NCBI GenBank assembly: GCA_001600875.1
Contig: BCLD01000017.1
Span: forward strand, 19,670 to 83,669
Direction of reading: 5' to 3'
From: Solicoccozyma terricola
Lineage: Eukaryota > Basidiomycota > Tremellomycetes > Filobasidiales > Piskurozymaceae
DNA: 64,000 bases
Shown here: positions 43,656-56,174 of the stretch, piece by piece
How the letters are laid out: each line of letters starts with the position of its first letter
Position numbering within the stretch: position 1 is the stretch's first letter
Program-made: the position numbers and the translations under genes
The notes under the pieces: model-generated
The model's database searches: none
Seen by the model: only the letters and a program-made list of their open reading frames with translations
Told to the model about the DNA's origin: nothing

Positions 43656-46600
43656 ATGCAGCCACATAGCTTGATCCCTTCCTCGCCGACGAAACTTCTA
43701 TCATCCGCAACAGACGACTCAACACTCACCCCTTCTCCATCTATCAAAAAACCATACTCGCAACAGAGGGGTGCAGGTATCCTTCTCGACCCCAATATCG
43801 GTGCGGCACATACGGTCCCGATAGTCACAGCTCCTATACCGAAGGACAACGAGGGGTTCTATCAAGAAAAGGCCGCCGCTCCGGACGTTGGGAAAGCTCC
43901 AAAGAAGGACACAGAACTATCTACTCTTCCAACAACTCCTATCGTACAGGAGAGTGAGACAGGGAAAGCCGGAATCACATCCGATAACCCAACGACACCA
44001 GTCACTTCAATAAGCAATTCGACGTCCATCCCAATCCCTATCGTCACCAACCTGTCATCACAAGCGTCTCCTTCCTCTTCGCGATTGGACACAGCGTCAC
44101 CGAACATGGCCTCAACAGAACCTCTTTCCCTCGGTGCTCCGGTGAGCAATGAGAAGACCACTGCAATCGACTCTACCGCTACTGGGGATCCAGTCCTCCA
44201 GGCTGCGTCCATCGCACATCCAAGCTCAGAAACCCATAAATTGGCCGAGCAAAAAGTGATCGGTCAAGAGTTGACAAAAGATGGTGTGGTCGGGAATGAA
44301 AAGACGGATGGAGGATTGGGTGAGGTGGTTGTTCATGTAAGTCGACACTTGGGTTCGGGGTGGAATCAGATGCAGTTGCGGGGTAGTGTTGCGGTGGGCA
44401 AAGACGAGCTTGAAAGTGTTTGGAGATGGAAGAATCCTAGAGAACGCCGGACTCGTGTGATGAATCGGTCAGGGAAAGAAGGATGTCATGTTGGGTAATA
44501 GTCTCGCAGATATTATAAAGGTCTCGTCGCAGGAGTTGCTATGCTCAGCGGAGCAATATCGCCTGGCACCCCGTCTTTCCTCGGATATGTCACTGACCCA
44601 TGCACCTCCTCAAACTCATGCAGACATTCGACCCAGACGCCTCGACGGCCTCGAAAGCAGCATCAGTTCGTCAAGGAAACGACACTCTCACACCACATGC
44701 TACTACAACTTCTACCGACAACGAATCCACTCTCAAACCTCCAGGTGTGTCTGGACGCATTGTCGGTGGTATTGGAAGTCTCGGCGACGCATTGGCAACA
44801 GGTGATCCTGGTTTCCCGCATCCCATTTCCACTGTGGGTAGAGCAGCAAAGACGGCAATACAGCCAGGTGCGTCGGTCGAGGAGGCGATGGCGGGTGGTA
44901 GTCGTGCTATCTCCATACAGGAAGATAATGGGACCGGTGTGACACCGACCGCATCAATCTTGGACGTCGATAAGGCTAGTCGGGCAGAAGGAGAAGGTAA
45001 AGGTGGCGAGCAGATCAAGCCGGGTACCATTTCCACCGGAGCAGGAGCGGCAATTGGTGATTCCGCAACGGTCGGCTGGCTTCAAAATTCAAGGCAGTCT
45101 GCTCTCAAACTCTCGGATGCCACGCATGGAGCAACTTTGAACGAAATCGTCTCCAAATACGTCTCACCCGAATTCTACGGCACCCCATACCATAACGCCG
45201 CAATCGTAGTCTTCGCCGTTCTCGCGACCCGCTTCGTCACGATATTCGCTCTCTCATGGGCTTGGATCATCGTCATCCTCACTTTCTGCGTGACGATGTA
45301 CTCGTTGAGTATTGAGAGAACTCGAAAACGGGCGAGGGATGACATTGAGAGGGAGCTGATGAAGATGAAATTGAGCAAGAATACTGAAACGGTCGGATGG
45401 ATGAATAATATGCTCCATAGGGCTTGGTTGATCCTAGAGCCGGTGTTGTCCGGTCAGTCAGCTGGCTCTGTGCAGAAGGATACTTCTCCACAAGCTGACA
45501 TTACTCTACTCTCCAACAGCTACGATCGTCAGCACGGTAGATACGGCACTCCAGGGTGTGGTCCCGATAGGTGTCGATTCCATCAAGTTGACCACATTCA
45601 CACTCGGTAACAAGGCACCCACCATTGCCAGTATCAAGACTGACCCTTCCAGTCCCGATGACGAGATCGAGATGGAGTGGGATCTCAGTTTCGTGCCTCA
45701 CGACCTCGAAGACTTGACTCAACAAGAAGCGCAGGGCAAGGTCAATCCGAAGATCGTGCTCAGCATTCGGGTTGGTAAGGGTCCGATCGCTGTAGGGATG
45801 CCAATTCTTCTGGAGGACATCAGTTTCAAGGGGAAATTATGGATCAAGTGAGTACATGCCTAGCTCAGTGAACCTCCGACTCATGCTGTATTCCCATTCA
45901 GGGCACGCCTCATGACCAATTTCCCTCACGTCAAGAACGTTGAGATTGCATTCGTCACAAAGCCAGATTTTGATTATGTCCTCAAACCTCTGGGTGGAGA
46001 GACATTTGGTATGGATATCAACTCTATTCCTGGTTTAGAGTCTTTCGTAAAGGATCAAGTCCACAACAAGTGAGTGTAGAACAGTCGCAGAGTCCCCAAA
46101 GTTTCCTAACCTCTCGACAAACAGTTTGGGACCAATGATGTACAAACCCAATACATTCGTGATTGATCTTGAACAACTACTCTCCGGCACCCCACTCGAC
46201 TCCGCCATCGGCGTTCTCAAGGTCTCGGTGGAGTCAGCTCGGGGACTCAAGGCGGTCAAGTTCGGTGGAGGTGCTCCGGATGCTTACGTTACTATGGCTC
46301 TCGGTGTCAAACCTCCGGTCGGCCGGACCAAAACCATCGAATCAAGCGCCAACCCGACATGGAAGGAGCATCAGTTCCTGCTTATCAACTCGCTTAGTGA
46401 AGCACTCCAGCTCGCGTTGTACGATTATAATTCGACTCGTCCCGACAGTCTCCTCGGTACCGTGACCCACGACCTCTCCACTTTGGCAGAGGAAGCGGAA
46501 CAAGAAGGAGTCATTACTCCCATCCTCTCGGGTGGCAAGGACAGGGGACACTTGCGTTACAGCTTGTCTTACTACCCTGTTCTTCTCCCCACAAAGAGGA

Positions 46601-49600
46601 CTGACGGCACGTTGGAGCCGCCGCCGGATTGCAACACCGGTATCGTACGTTTGACTATCCATCAAGCCAAAGACTTTGACCCTGCGCGTTTCAGCAATCT
46701 CGCGCGCATCTCTCCGTACGTCAAGGTATACCTCGGTGCCTCTCAGCAAATTCATCGCACGCCTACGCTCAAGAATGATCCTACGCCAATTTGGGAATCG
46801 CACACCGAGTATTTGGTCGCGGACAAGCACAACTCGACAGTCACTCTCCGTGTCTTGGATGATCGCGGAGAGGGTCGCGACCCTACCATAGGTCAGGTAA
46901 CAGTCAAGCTGATGGATCTTTTGGCAGCCAAGGAGAGGCAGCAGGATTGGTTCCCATTGAGTGACGCGAAATCTGGCAAGATCCGCGTGACAGTTGACTG
47001 GAAGCCACTGGGAATCGCCGGTGCTCTCCACGGTGCCGCGGCCTACGTTCCACCCATCGGCATCATGCGCATCTTGATCAAAAGCGCGGTCGACGTCAAA
47101 AATGTCGAGGCCGGCCTCAATGGCAAGAGCGATCCTTACACTCGCGTTGTGTTGAACAATCAGGTCATAGGTCGAACCGACACTGTGAACAACAACTTGA
47201 ACCCAGAGTGGGATCAGATCGTATATGTACCAGTCCATAGCACGCGCGAAAACCTCCTCCTCGAGGTGATGGATTACCAAAATATGGGCAGAGATCGCTC
47301 ACTAGGAACGGTGGAGTTGAATGTGTCAGAGTATGCCTCCTCGGAAGGTACACAACGCAATCCGTATGTCAGTAAAGGTCCACAAGATCACAAGGATCCC
47401 ATCCGCCTCGATGCTAAGGGGACTTTTAAGGGACATCTCCTTTACCACGCCGAATTCGTGCCTGCCGTCTCTCTACGCGGTGGAGTATCTTTCAAGCCAG
47501 CCGAAAACGAGCTTCAAAATGCTGGGAATGGGAAGCAGATGAAAACGGTCGCTGAGGAAGGAGGTGCTGAAACTCCCGCTGCAAATGGATCCATCAGAGG
47601 TTCCGTCAAGGATTCCGTAGTAGAGAAGAACTCTGTCAAGGACTCGTTGGCAGAAAGTGAATCGAAAGCGGGTGGGGAGCCAACAGAAGCTGAGAAGGTG
47701 GAGACTGGAGTGATCATGACAAATGAAGAGATATTGGCAACCCGTGAGTTGGCAACTCGCTCGTTGTTACTGCAAACAACTTACCCTCCATGCTCACATT
47801 CACAGAATCCGGTGTTCTCGTCATTCAAGTCATGTCCGGCGAACTCTCCAAGAAAGGTCGATTCGAAGTCTTGCTCGACGAAGCCTATTGGCCATCGTTC
47901 ACGACCAGCATGGCGCGAAGCCACAAAGAGACTTGGGATAGCGTTCACGAAGCCTTCGTTCGGGAACTCGACTTCAGTCGTATCACTTTGCGCCTGAACG
48001 ATGAAGCTGACCCAGAGGATGGAGAGGATATCTTTGCTGGAATCCAACTCCAGACCAAGGAGGTCCTGGAGCAATGCCTGGTGAGTGTGAGTTAATGATT
48101 CAACAGATACGTTCCTGATATTTGCTCTGCCACAGGAGAGCCCGATGACGTATACCTTGAACTCGTTTGGAGGCGGTGAACGAAACCAGATCACATTAAA
48201 CGCCCGCTTCGTGCCAGTGGATATCAAGCTAGAGCCGAGGGAGAGCATAAACAGTGAGTGCAGATAGTATCGTACGTATCCAAAGCCTTCCTGACCAGCT
48301 CCACGCGATCAGATATGGGATCCTTGCGCGTGATGCTCATCGATGGGAAGGAGTTACCCGGAGCTGATCGCAGTGGTAAGAGTGATGTGAGTTCGGATCG
48401 ATACTCAGTAGTGGCTTTGGTCTAAACTATCCCTCACAGCCTTACGCCGTATTCACACTCAATGGCGCTAAAGCCTACAAGTCCGATCATAAGAAGAAGA
48501 CGCTAACACCCGTGTGGAATGAGACCTTCAGCGTCCGAGTCCCTTCGCGCGTGGCTGCAAAATTCGGAGTCGAGGTGTTTGATTGGAATCAGGTTGGTTG
48601 GCGCAGAAATCCCTTCGCTGGCTTTCCCTCCTAATGTCCTGCTCTCTGCGTTTTACTCTTCTTACAGCTCGACTCTGCCAAATTGCTGGGTACTGGTGAG
48701 ATTGACCTCGCCACTCTCGAGCCGTTCATCGCAGAGGAGCGCATCGTGCACCTCAGCAATGGCAAGAGTGGGGAGAAAGGCTCCATCCGCGTCAACCTTG
48801 TCTTCCAGCCTGAGGTCATCATGCGCGAGCGCAAGAATACCAGCACATTCAGCAACGCCGGTCGTACCATGACCATGGTGGGGGCAGCGCCAATTGCTGT
48901 TACGAAAGGAGTCGGCAAGGGCGTATTTGTGGGCGGCAAGGGAGTCGCACTAGGTGTGGGCTCCGTTGGTGGGTTCGCCGGACGCCATCTCGGTCTCTTA
49001 AAGAAAAAGGACGCTGTCGGTGATGAAGGGCCAGAGGAGGCCCATGTTCCCAATGGCGAAGTCACGGCGCATGACTTTGTTGCTGCGAATGAACCCGGGT
49101 CCGGAGCCGCGAACAATGGGGCTGGAGATGGGCTCGATGTTGCAGCAACTGCGACCGACGCTCCGACCGCCTCGGCATTCGCAGAAGGCATGGCCACCGG
49201 TTCCACGAGCGAGTCCGGCATCCTTAGCGTGACCTGCATGTCGGCGCAAGGGTTGCCGACGGGCTCTCACGAGGCCAAGGCATACTTGCATCTAAAGCTC
49301 GGCGACAAATCTTTGAAGACAGCGCATGGGAAGGCTTCGAGCGAGCCAGAATGGTGGGTGTGAAGGAATTGCACGTTTCGTGGATATACCGCTGATCACT
49401 GATCAAGTCAATGTTAGGAACGAAATTCTTCGCTTCCCAACCACCAGCGATACCGCCAGCCTTCATATCAAATTGTTCGATCACAAGACGTTGGGCAAGG
49501 ACAAGGAGCTTGGCGAGGCGGTTGTAGATGTGAGCTTGCTCGGTTCCTCTTGATCTTAGGATTTATCTTAGTCAGATAACACCTCGACAGGTTCGTAAAT

Positions 49601-49791
49601 ACATGCAGCCGTCATCTAGCGGCGCCGAGGAGATGGTGACATTGACGGACGGACACATCGGCGTGTACCTCAAGTTCGAATTCGAGGTCGGTCCGGCGAA
49701 GAGCCCACCTCTGCGATCACCTTCGATCCACTCCAAGGGAAACTCGGCGAACATCAACAGTCCTTCCAAGTTTTCAATGACGAAAAAGTGA
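43656..49791 (+). CDS. Tricalbin-type ER-plasma membrane tether (SMP and multiple C2 domains)
   Basis: The largest gene here, about 1,700 residues. The first 400 residues are Ser/Thr-rich and probably disordered. A membrane hairpin (IVVFAVLATRFVTIFALSWAW followed by IIVILTF) precedes WMNNMLHRAWLILEPVLS, the start of the SMP lipid-transfer domain, which ends near NNLGPMMYKPN. C2-like domains then begin at GVLKVSVESARGLKAV, GIVRLTIHQAKDFD, GIMRILIKSAVDVKNV (with NGKSDPY), GSLRVMLIDGKELPGAD (with SGKSDPY) and GILSVTCMSAQGLPTG, plus one degenerate copy (SGVLVIQVMSGELS). These resemble Tcb1-Tcb3. It should be anchored in cortical ER, bridge to the plasma membrane through C2 domains and move lipids. 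The junction between the first long exon and the SMP-proximal exon (about 44340-44630) is the least certain part. ATG 43656 is the first true ATG. Confidence 0.9.
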
Positions 49792-49879
49792 ACGGAAGGG
49801 GTCGGGGCTGCCGAGCTGACATGGGTAATACAGATGCTGATGGAATGTACACTGAAACTATGCGGCGATTTAAATCTTC

Positions 49880-52158
49880 TTATATGAAGGTGTACTTGGT
49901 CTCATCCCCTGAAACCATGCGCTTGGCGTCATCGGTGCCAACGATTCTCTCCAACTTGAGCCAGTCCCATTTTGAGAATGCGACTTGCGCCGTCACCTCG
50001 GCCTCGTCGACCTCGATCGTTTGTTTGCCGGTGGCCGATGGGATGAATGGACCTGCCATGAGTTCCGAATAGTACTGTGCGTGATCTGGCAGAGAGTAGA
50101 AAACGATCGTCTTGGCGCCTCGGAGGCGGTATCTGGAGGGGCGTACGTGTAAGAGGTCTGCGTGGTTTGCATACAAGCACTGTCCCACAGCGCGCACTCA
50201 CCTTCTGTAGAAATGGAATCGCTCTGTGATCACCAAGAACGCCTTTTTCCCTTTGAAAAACGACGTCCTTGCGCGTGATATTTCCTGATTCGACGAGTAT
50301 TCCGAGATGGCAGCGTAATCGATGGATTCCATCTCGCGTAGATGATTGGTAACTCGGACATAATCAAAGTACGATGGCACCATGATGATGGTGTTTGTGC
50401 GTGAGATTGCCGATTTGAGCAGGGATGGGAGCGTCTGTTTCAAGGCAAGGAGGAGAGTGATGTGGCTTAGTCGAGTCCGGATCCCAAGAACCTCCGCTTG
50501 ATTGCACTCACGACATCCACGAAGTGCTTGAATCGCACATCCAGCTCTTCCAACGGGTCATTACCAGGTAACCGCAAAAACACCTGCTTGACGCCCTTTT
50601 TCACCGAATCCAACACGCCAGGATATGTGGGGGGTTCTAATCGGAGCTTGCCCTCGAGGTTGAATAATTGGTGTCGGAAGAGTGCTCGCATCTCGGGTGT
50701 TTCGAAACGAGAGATGAGTATGGATTGGCGGAGGAATTTGGCTCTGTGAAGACGGGGTGTGAGACGGTGAGATGCACGGCCAAGATGAAGTCCCCAAGAA
50801 AAAACAGCTTGACCACTCACTGATTATCCGAATACCAAGGTTTCACTCTTGAGAAATCACAACCATGTGGCTGCAACGGGATCTCATTCATATGTTCAAA
50901 CACATACTGTTCAACACGTACTTGCAAGGATCAGAAACGACCCCTACCGCAAACCCGCCCCACCCAGTCGGCACCCACCTGAACGTGATCCCAATTCTGC
51001 ATCGCCATGACATCCAACCCATCGACCACCGCCACCTCGATTGAGCTCAAGATATCCGTCCCCTTTTCCCTCTCCGCTCCCATCCTAATCGCCAAGGGAC
51101 TCGCCACCAGTATATCACAATCGATGAGTTTATCCTCTCCTGCAGGTGGTAATATCAACCTCCAAGCTTTCCGTGTGATCTTGATTCCTAGTCTGAAATT
51201 ATCATCCGAGTTTCCTTTAAACGTAGCGATGTGGTCGTTGGCGTATTTCGTGGCTGTATCCGCACCCTCACCCGCCGTCGCAATCGCACTCGCATCGAGC
51301 GGATCAGTAGTCCCATCGGGTAACGCGAAATGTTTCTCAAACGGTGCTCTATTCTCAATCTGTGTCCCCTTTGGCGCAAGAGGGAATAAATGAGTCTTGA
51401 GGTAATGTAAAGCCATTGATCTGAATGGAAGTAGGAAGAGAACTTTGGGACGAGTGAATGATTGATCTCGTGCATCGAATGTGCTGTCCGTCGTTGAATG
51501 TGCTAATTTCTCATTGTTTTTGATGATCTTTCGTCGTGTCCTAATGGGAGGTGAAGCAGTTAAATGATCAGCTTCTCAGGAGGTTTCCTTATCTTCTCTT
51601 TTCAGCACTCACTTCATCACATGATTTAAACCATGCAAAACACTCGCAGCTCTAACATCCTCAGTCTGCGCTCCAAACCCCCCACTCCCACTCCCATCCG
51701 CATCTCCATCTAATCCGTGTACGAACAAATCCTTATATGTACCGAGGGTGGTTAATGTAGATGAAAGTGTAGGGGATTGCGTAGGATGGGATGCGGAGAA
51801 TGTTTCTTGAAGGGATGGTACGATCTGGCGGGGTGGGCGCGGGGATTAAACTTGGCATTTTAAACACCACTTTAGAGAAACTCATTCTTCCTGACTCACT
51901 CTCGATCTTCCTTCCTCCTCTTCCTTTCCACCCTTAACGCTCGCCTCCACGACTCTCCCCAACCCTTTGACCGTCTTCTTCTCCATCACCCATTCGTCTG
52001 ATTCAGCAGCAGCGATGGCGGACGTGGTTAATATAGGAGGTGAGATTGAGAAATGGACGTTGAATGAATCTTTATCTGGAAAGGTTGTGGGATGGGAGAG
52101 GATTAGTATGCGAAGATTTATAGGGGGGGGAGGGAAGGGGGGGGGGGGGGGGATTTGA

Positions 52159-52199
<41 letters not shown>

Positions 52200-52703
52200 T
52201 TTGACGGAGGAAGACGTACCTCCAGATCCAGACTCTTCAATATCTTCCTCTTCCTCTTCAAGTTGTAATCCATTGACCGCATCTACATCCTGCATATCTT
52301 CATCTTCAACGTCCACGACTGATTTATCCTCAACTGCTTGTTCCATCTTTGCTTTCTTCCCATTCACTACCTTGCCATTCTTTCCTACCTTGCCATTCTT
52401 CCCATTCTTTCCATTAATCATCCCACTCCCACTTGGTCCACTCTCCATAACCTCAGACCACATAACCTTCTTCCTCTTCCTTGACGTTTCCCCTCCTGAC
52501 CCCCCTCCCGTGGCTACCTCACCACCCTCACCACCACTACCACCAACGACACCATCATTCACCGGTGTTACAGACCCCTCCAACGAATCAGATTTCCTTA
52601 TGGGATACTTTGCAAAAGCGCCTGGAACATCTGAATCTGTTGGACGTTTTATAAGTGAGACGTTGAGGAGAGTGAGGAGCTTTGTCTGGATATGGGAGGA
52701 CAT
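49880..52703 (-). CDS. UTP25: U3 snoRNP/90S pre-ribosome factor Utp25
   Basis: Convergent with the tricalbin gene, 88 bases away. ATG at 52701-52703. The N-terminal 140 residues hold a basic segment (SRKRKK) and a long acidic tract ([10 protein letters not shown]). Later exons give [107 protein letters not shown] [12 protein letters not shown], and [20 protein letters not shown], ending at 49880. This is the Utp25 family, a helicase-like fold with degenerate motifs: the DEAD position reads VVDGLD. It acts in the nucleolus in early 18S rRNA processing. An intron (about 52085-52220) has a 68-base C-rich block on the sense strand near its donor. Confidence 0.92.
52131..52198 (-). repeat. Sense-strand C block in a UTP25 intron flanked by a duplicated 10-base sequence
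   Basis: Plus-strand G runs with GATTTGACGG on both sides (about 52152-52161 and 52198-52207). The intron runs from donor G|GTACGT to CTTTCCAG, joining ESGSGG to DKDSFNVHF in phase. Confidence 0.85.
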
Positions 52704-53762
52704 GGTTTCGATGGAACTTCTGACTAGATAGATGGAGGTGTTATCCCACTCGGTAGGATATTATTTTGAAAGTATGACGGGGAAGGATGCCCGGTAATGA
52801 CATGTCATTGCGCAAACGATTGATAAGAAGGACGTGGTATTTGATAAGCCATGTGGCCATTGCCACGTCACAGCGGGATGGGAGTTTACTCAGGGCCGGT
52901 TCCAGCGCAAAGGCAATGGGATGACGATGACGGCTAACTGCGAACCCCCTCAATCTATTCATATACAGTGTACTTGTTATTGCTTCCACTTACTCCATCG
53001 GCATCGATCGCCGGACTTGGCCTGGGTCAAGTCCCCGGACCGGTGCATTCCGTCGTCGTGACATCACATGGACAATCGGAACCAGAGAAAATGAGGGAAA
53101 CCAACGAAAAAAGGCAGAGAACAGAAGGAAAACAGGAAAAGCACAGAGAGGCGGGATATCACTGGAGTGCCGACTTTTCGTGTTAGAAGGGTCGATGTTT
53201 TGATTCTGCAATGCCCATGCTCTATAGGTCTCCAACCCTTGCCCCTACCGTTCCACTCAGTCTGCCGATCAGACCACCCTTGTCACCCTCTCGCATCTTC
53301 CAGCCCGACGCCCTCCACACAACATGCCAATTAAAAAATTCCTGGATATGCACCGGATGAATGGGTGGCGAGGAAGGGAGCACCGGTGGAGTCACGGGCC
53401 GGTATCCTCTCTCCTCACATGCTGCTGTCCGGGGTGTGTCCGGGGTGTTTCTTTCGGGGTAACCACCTTCCCTCGTTCGGGACATGGACATTAGGGAGGG
53501 GACAAGGGCTCCGCGGCCTCCGCACGGTGGGATTGGGCAAAAAGTTATCGTCTCCACCTTGCATCCAGAGGGCAATGGTGCGCCGGCCCGCCTTGGGAGT
53601 CATTTCGCGAAATATAAGAACAGGACAGCAAACGCCAAGGACTACGATCGATTCCTCTTCCTCTCCTCCACCAACCACCACCAGTTCACTTCTCTCTACA
53701 AAAGTCTCGGACCTTCGACACCAAGACTACCAAGAGGGTAACAACCAAAAGTCAATCTAATC
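52704..53762. promoter_or_regulatory. Divergent promoter region of UTP25 and the sugar transporter
   Basis: Just upstream of UTP25 are GATAAG (52822-52827), GACGTGG (52831-52837), GATAAG (52843-52848) and CCACGTCA (52863-52870), the same element types as in the DPM3-SSE1 array. The rest has no supported gene; a CA/AC-rich leader precedes the transporter ATG at 53763. Confidence 0.6.
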
Positions 53763-56174
53763 ATGGGTTTTGGATTCAAGTGAGTGACACACCCTCGCAT
53801 TCCTTGTGGATAATATCTTGCGTGGCGACCCTAATCACCACCACCACCACCACCACCACCACCCCCCCCCTCCCTTCTAGGAAAGACCAACGCGATCTCG
53901 ATGCAGCGGCTGTATCTGCTTTCGCAGATGCAAGCAGGCGTGGTAACACGGAAGTTGGGAATGTGAATGGGTTCCGGCAGAACAGTAGGGCCTACGTGAG
54001 TGTTGTTGCCAGGTCCCCAGGCCGCAGGCGGAGTTGGGGGAGCGATCGCGGAGCTGACGATTCGGCTGCTCTTCCATCGATCTTTTTTTTCTTCTTAGTT
54101 GATGGCTGTTATCGCCTACCTTGGTGTGAGTGTTTCCCCCTTGCCGATTTTTCGCGAGACATGCCATCTGACGTTATGCATCCCCGCACAGATCGTTCTG
54201 TTCGGTTACGATACCGGTCTTGGAGGTGGTGTTCTCAAACTTCCTTCCTTCATCCGCGACTTTGGAATCCACGGAAACGCAATCTACGTCGCCAACCTCT
54301 CCGCCAACATCGTTTCCATCCTTCAAGGTGGTGCATTCTTCGGTGCACTCGGTGCCGCTCCAATTTCCAACTGGATCGGTAGGAAATGGGCTCTCATGAT
54401 CTTCTGTTGGATCTTCGTACTCGGTGGTGTCCTCCAAGTAGCTGGACTCACTTTATCGTTCCTGTACGCAGGAAGGTTCTTTGCTGGGTTGGGTGTAGGT
54501 GGTCTTTCATCGATTTGCCCAACGTATGTCGGTGAACTCGCACCGAGGAATATCAGGGCGAACATCACTGGTTTATTCCAAGTGTTGGTCGTTATCGGTG
54601 TCGCTTTGTCGTACTGGATCAACTACGGTGTTAGTTTCATGGATGGCAAGTCTTCAAAGCAGTGGAGGATCTCGGTCGGATTGTGAGTCGATCTTTGTCC
54701 TCGAAATGCGAATGCTATTCAAAAAAAAAGACCTTGATTGCTGATCTGTCCGCTACTTCTTTTCCCAGCCAACTCGTCCCCGTTGGTATCATGATCTGTC
54801 TCCTCCCATTCATTAAAGAATCTCCACGATGGCTCGCTTCAAAGGGACGCAACTCTGAAGCTCTCGCCAACCTTGCATGGGTCCGAAAGCGCGGTATCGA
54901 CTCTGAACTTGTTCAACTCGAACTCGCCGAAATCGTAGCTGCGGTCGAGGAAGACAAGGCTGCTACCGCTGGTACTAAATGGAGTCATGAAATTACTCGA
55001 CGTGGTAACCCGAAGAGGTTCTTTATCGCTGTCGTTATTTTCGTCCTTCAACAATGGTCTGGTCAGAACTCTATCAACTACTATGCGCCGACTATCTTCA
55101 ATGCGTGAGTAGATGTTGGAGATGCCATCATGGTGCACCGCCCGCGCTCCCGTTGCTGACAGGACGCATATTTCACCCCCCACTCAGCATCGGTATCCAG
55201 GGCACATCCGCCTCCCTCCTTGCGTCTGGTGTTTACGGTCTCGTCAAAATCGTCGCCACCACTGCATTCGTTCTGTTTGGTATCGAGCGCGCTGGTCGAA
55301 AGAAGTTCATGACGTTCGGGTGAGTCGGAGGGAGGCATCTGCATGGCCCTCGCCGTTGCCCTCGCTTCCATGATCTGACCCTATCTCATTTCCACCCTCT
55401 CAGTGCCTTCTGGATGGGTGCATTCCTGTTCATGATCGGAGCGGTATTCATCACCCACGTACCCAACCCAAAGGCCCTCTCCCCATCCGGCGCTTCCATC
55501 GCCATGGCCGTTCTCATTTACCTCTTCGTCATTCCTTACTGCTTCTCATGGGGTGTTATGTGCTGGGTCATCTGCGCCGAGATCTTCAGCACCCGTTCCC
55601 GAGCTTGTGAGTAGGCGCCTGATCGTGAGATTCGGTCCCCTTTGTTCTACCCACTAAATCATATCTCCTTTTTCACAATTTCGCTCAGACGGTCTCGCTG
55701 TTGCCTCTGCTTCTCAATGGCTTAACAACTTTGCCGTTTCTCGCGCTACCCCTGTGATGGTCGTCAAGTTGTCAAACGGAAAGGTCTTCTTCTTCTTCGC
55801 TGCCGTCAACGTTCTTTCTTTGATCTTCGCCCTCTGGATGCCAGAGACCTCGAAGCACTCGCTCGAGGCAATGGGTGAGTGGTGGTTTGCTGCGTGGACC
55901 CGTAAGCCTCATGTATGTATTAGTCTTGCTGACTATTTTTACCTTGTCCCTTCTTCTCTTCTCAGACGTCCTCTTTGGCGCCACTACCCTTGAAGAGCGA
56001 GAGGCTGAGATCGCAGCCAAGGCTCAACGTTTGGAGAACAACGTCGATGGAGGTTCCATCGGTGGTGGTTCCATCGAGACTGAAGTTGAAAAGTACGGTC
56101 ATTCCGAGCACTTTGACAACTCTGCACTCAAGGAGCAGCGTGTTGCGAACAACAACTTTGGTTCCAATGTTTAG
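53763..56174 (+). CDS. MFS sugar/quinate-type transporter
   Basis: Coding exon 1 is 17 nt (MGFGF + 2 bases), exon 2 encodes KDQRDLDAAAVSAFAD, and a 27-nt exon (54099-54125) encodes LMAVIAYLG. IVLFGYDTGLGGGV starts helix 1. Family signatures follow: NWIGRKW, YAGRFFAGLGVGGLSSICPTYVGELAP, PFIKESPRWLASKGR, LQQWSGQNSINYYAPTIF, IERAGRKKF and MPETSKHSLEAM. Twelve helices are expected at the plasma membrane, with proton-coupled or facilitated uptake of hexose, quinate or a related polyol; substrate cannot be assigned. The C-terminal tail (about 65 residues) is charged with a Gly-Gly-Ser repeat. The first intron ends in CAC repeats and C9 before TTCTAG. Stop TAG 56172-56174. Confidence 0.92.

Noticed and set aside
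46342..47280. About 310-codon open frame antisense to the tricalbin C2 region
   Set aside because: The sense strand encodes conserved C2 domains; the antisense frame has no motif or splice support.
52130..52230. Polyproline segment in UTP25
   Set aside because: It lies in an intron bounded by GTACGT and TTTCCAG, and the flanking exons join in phase.
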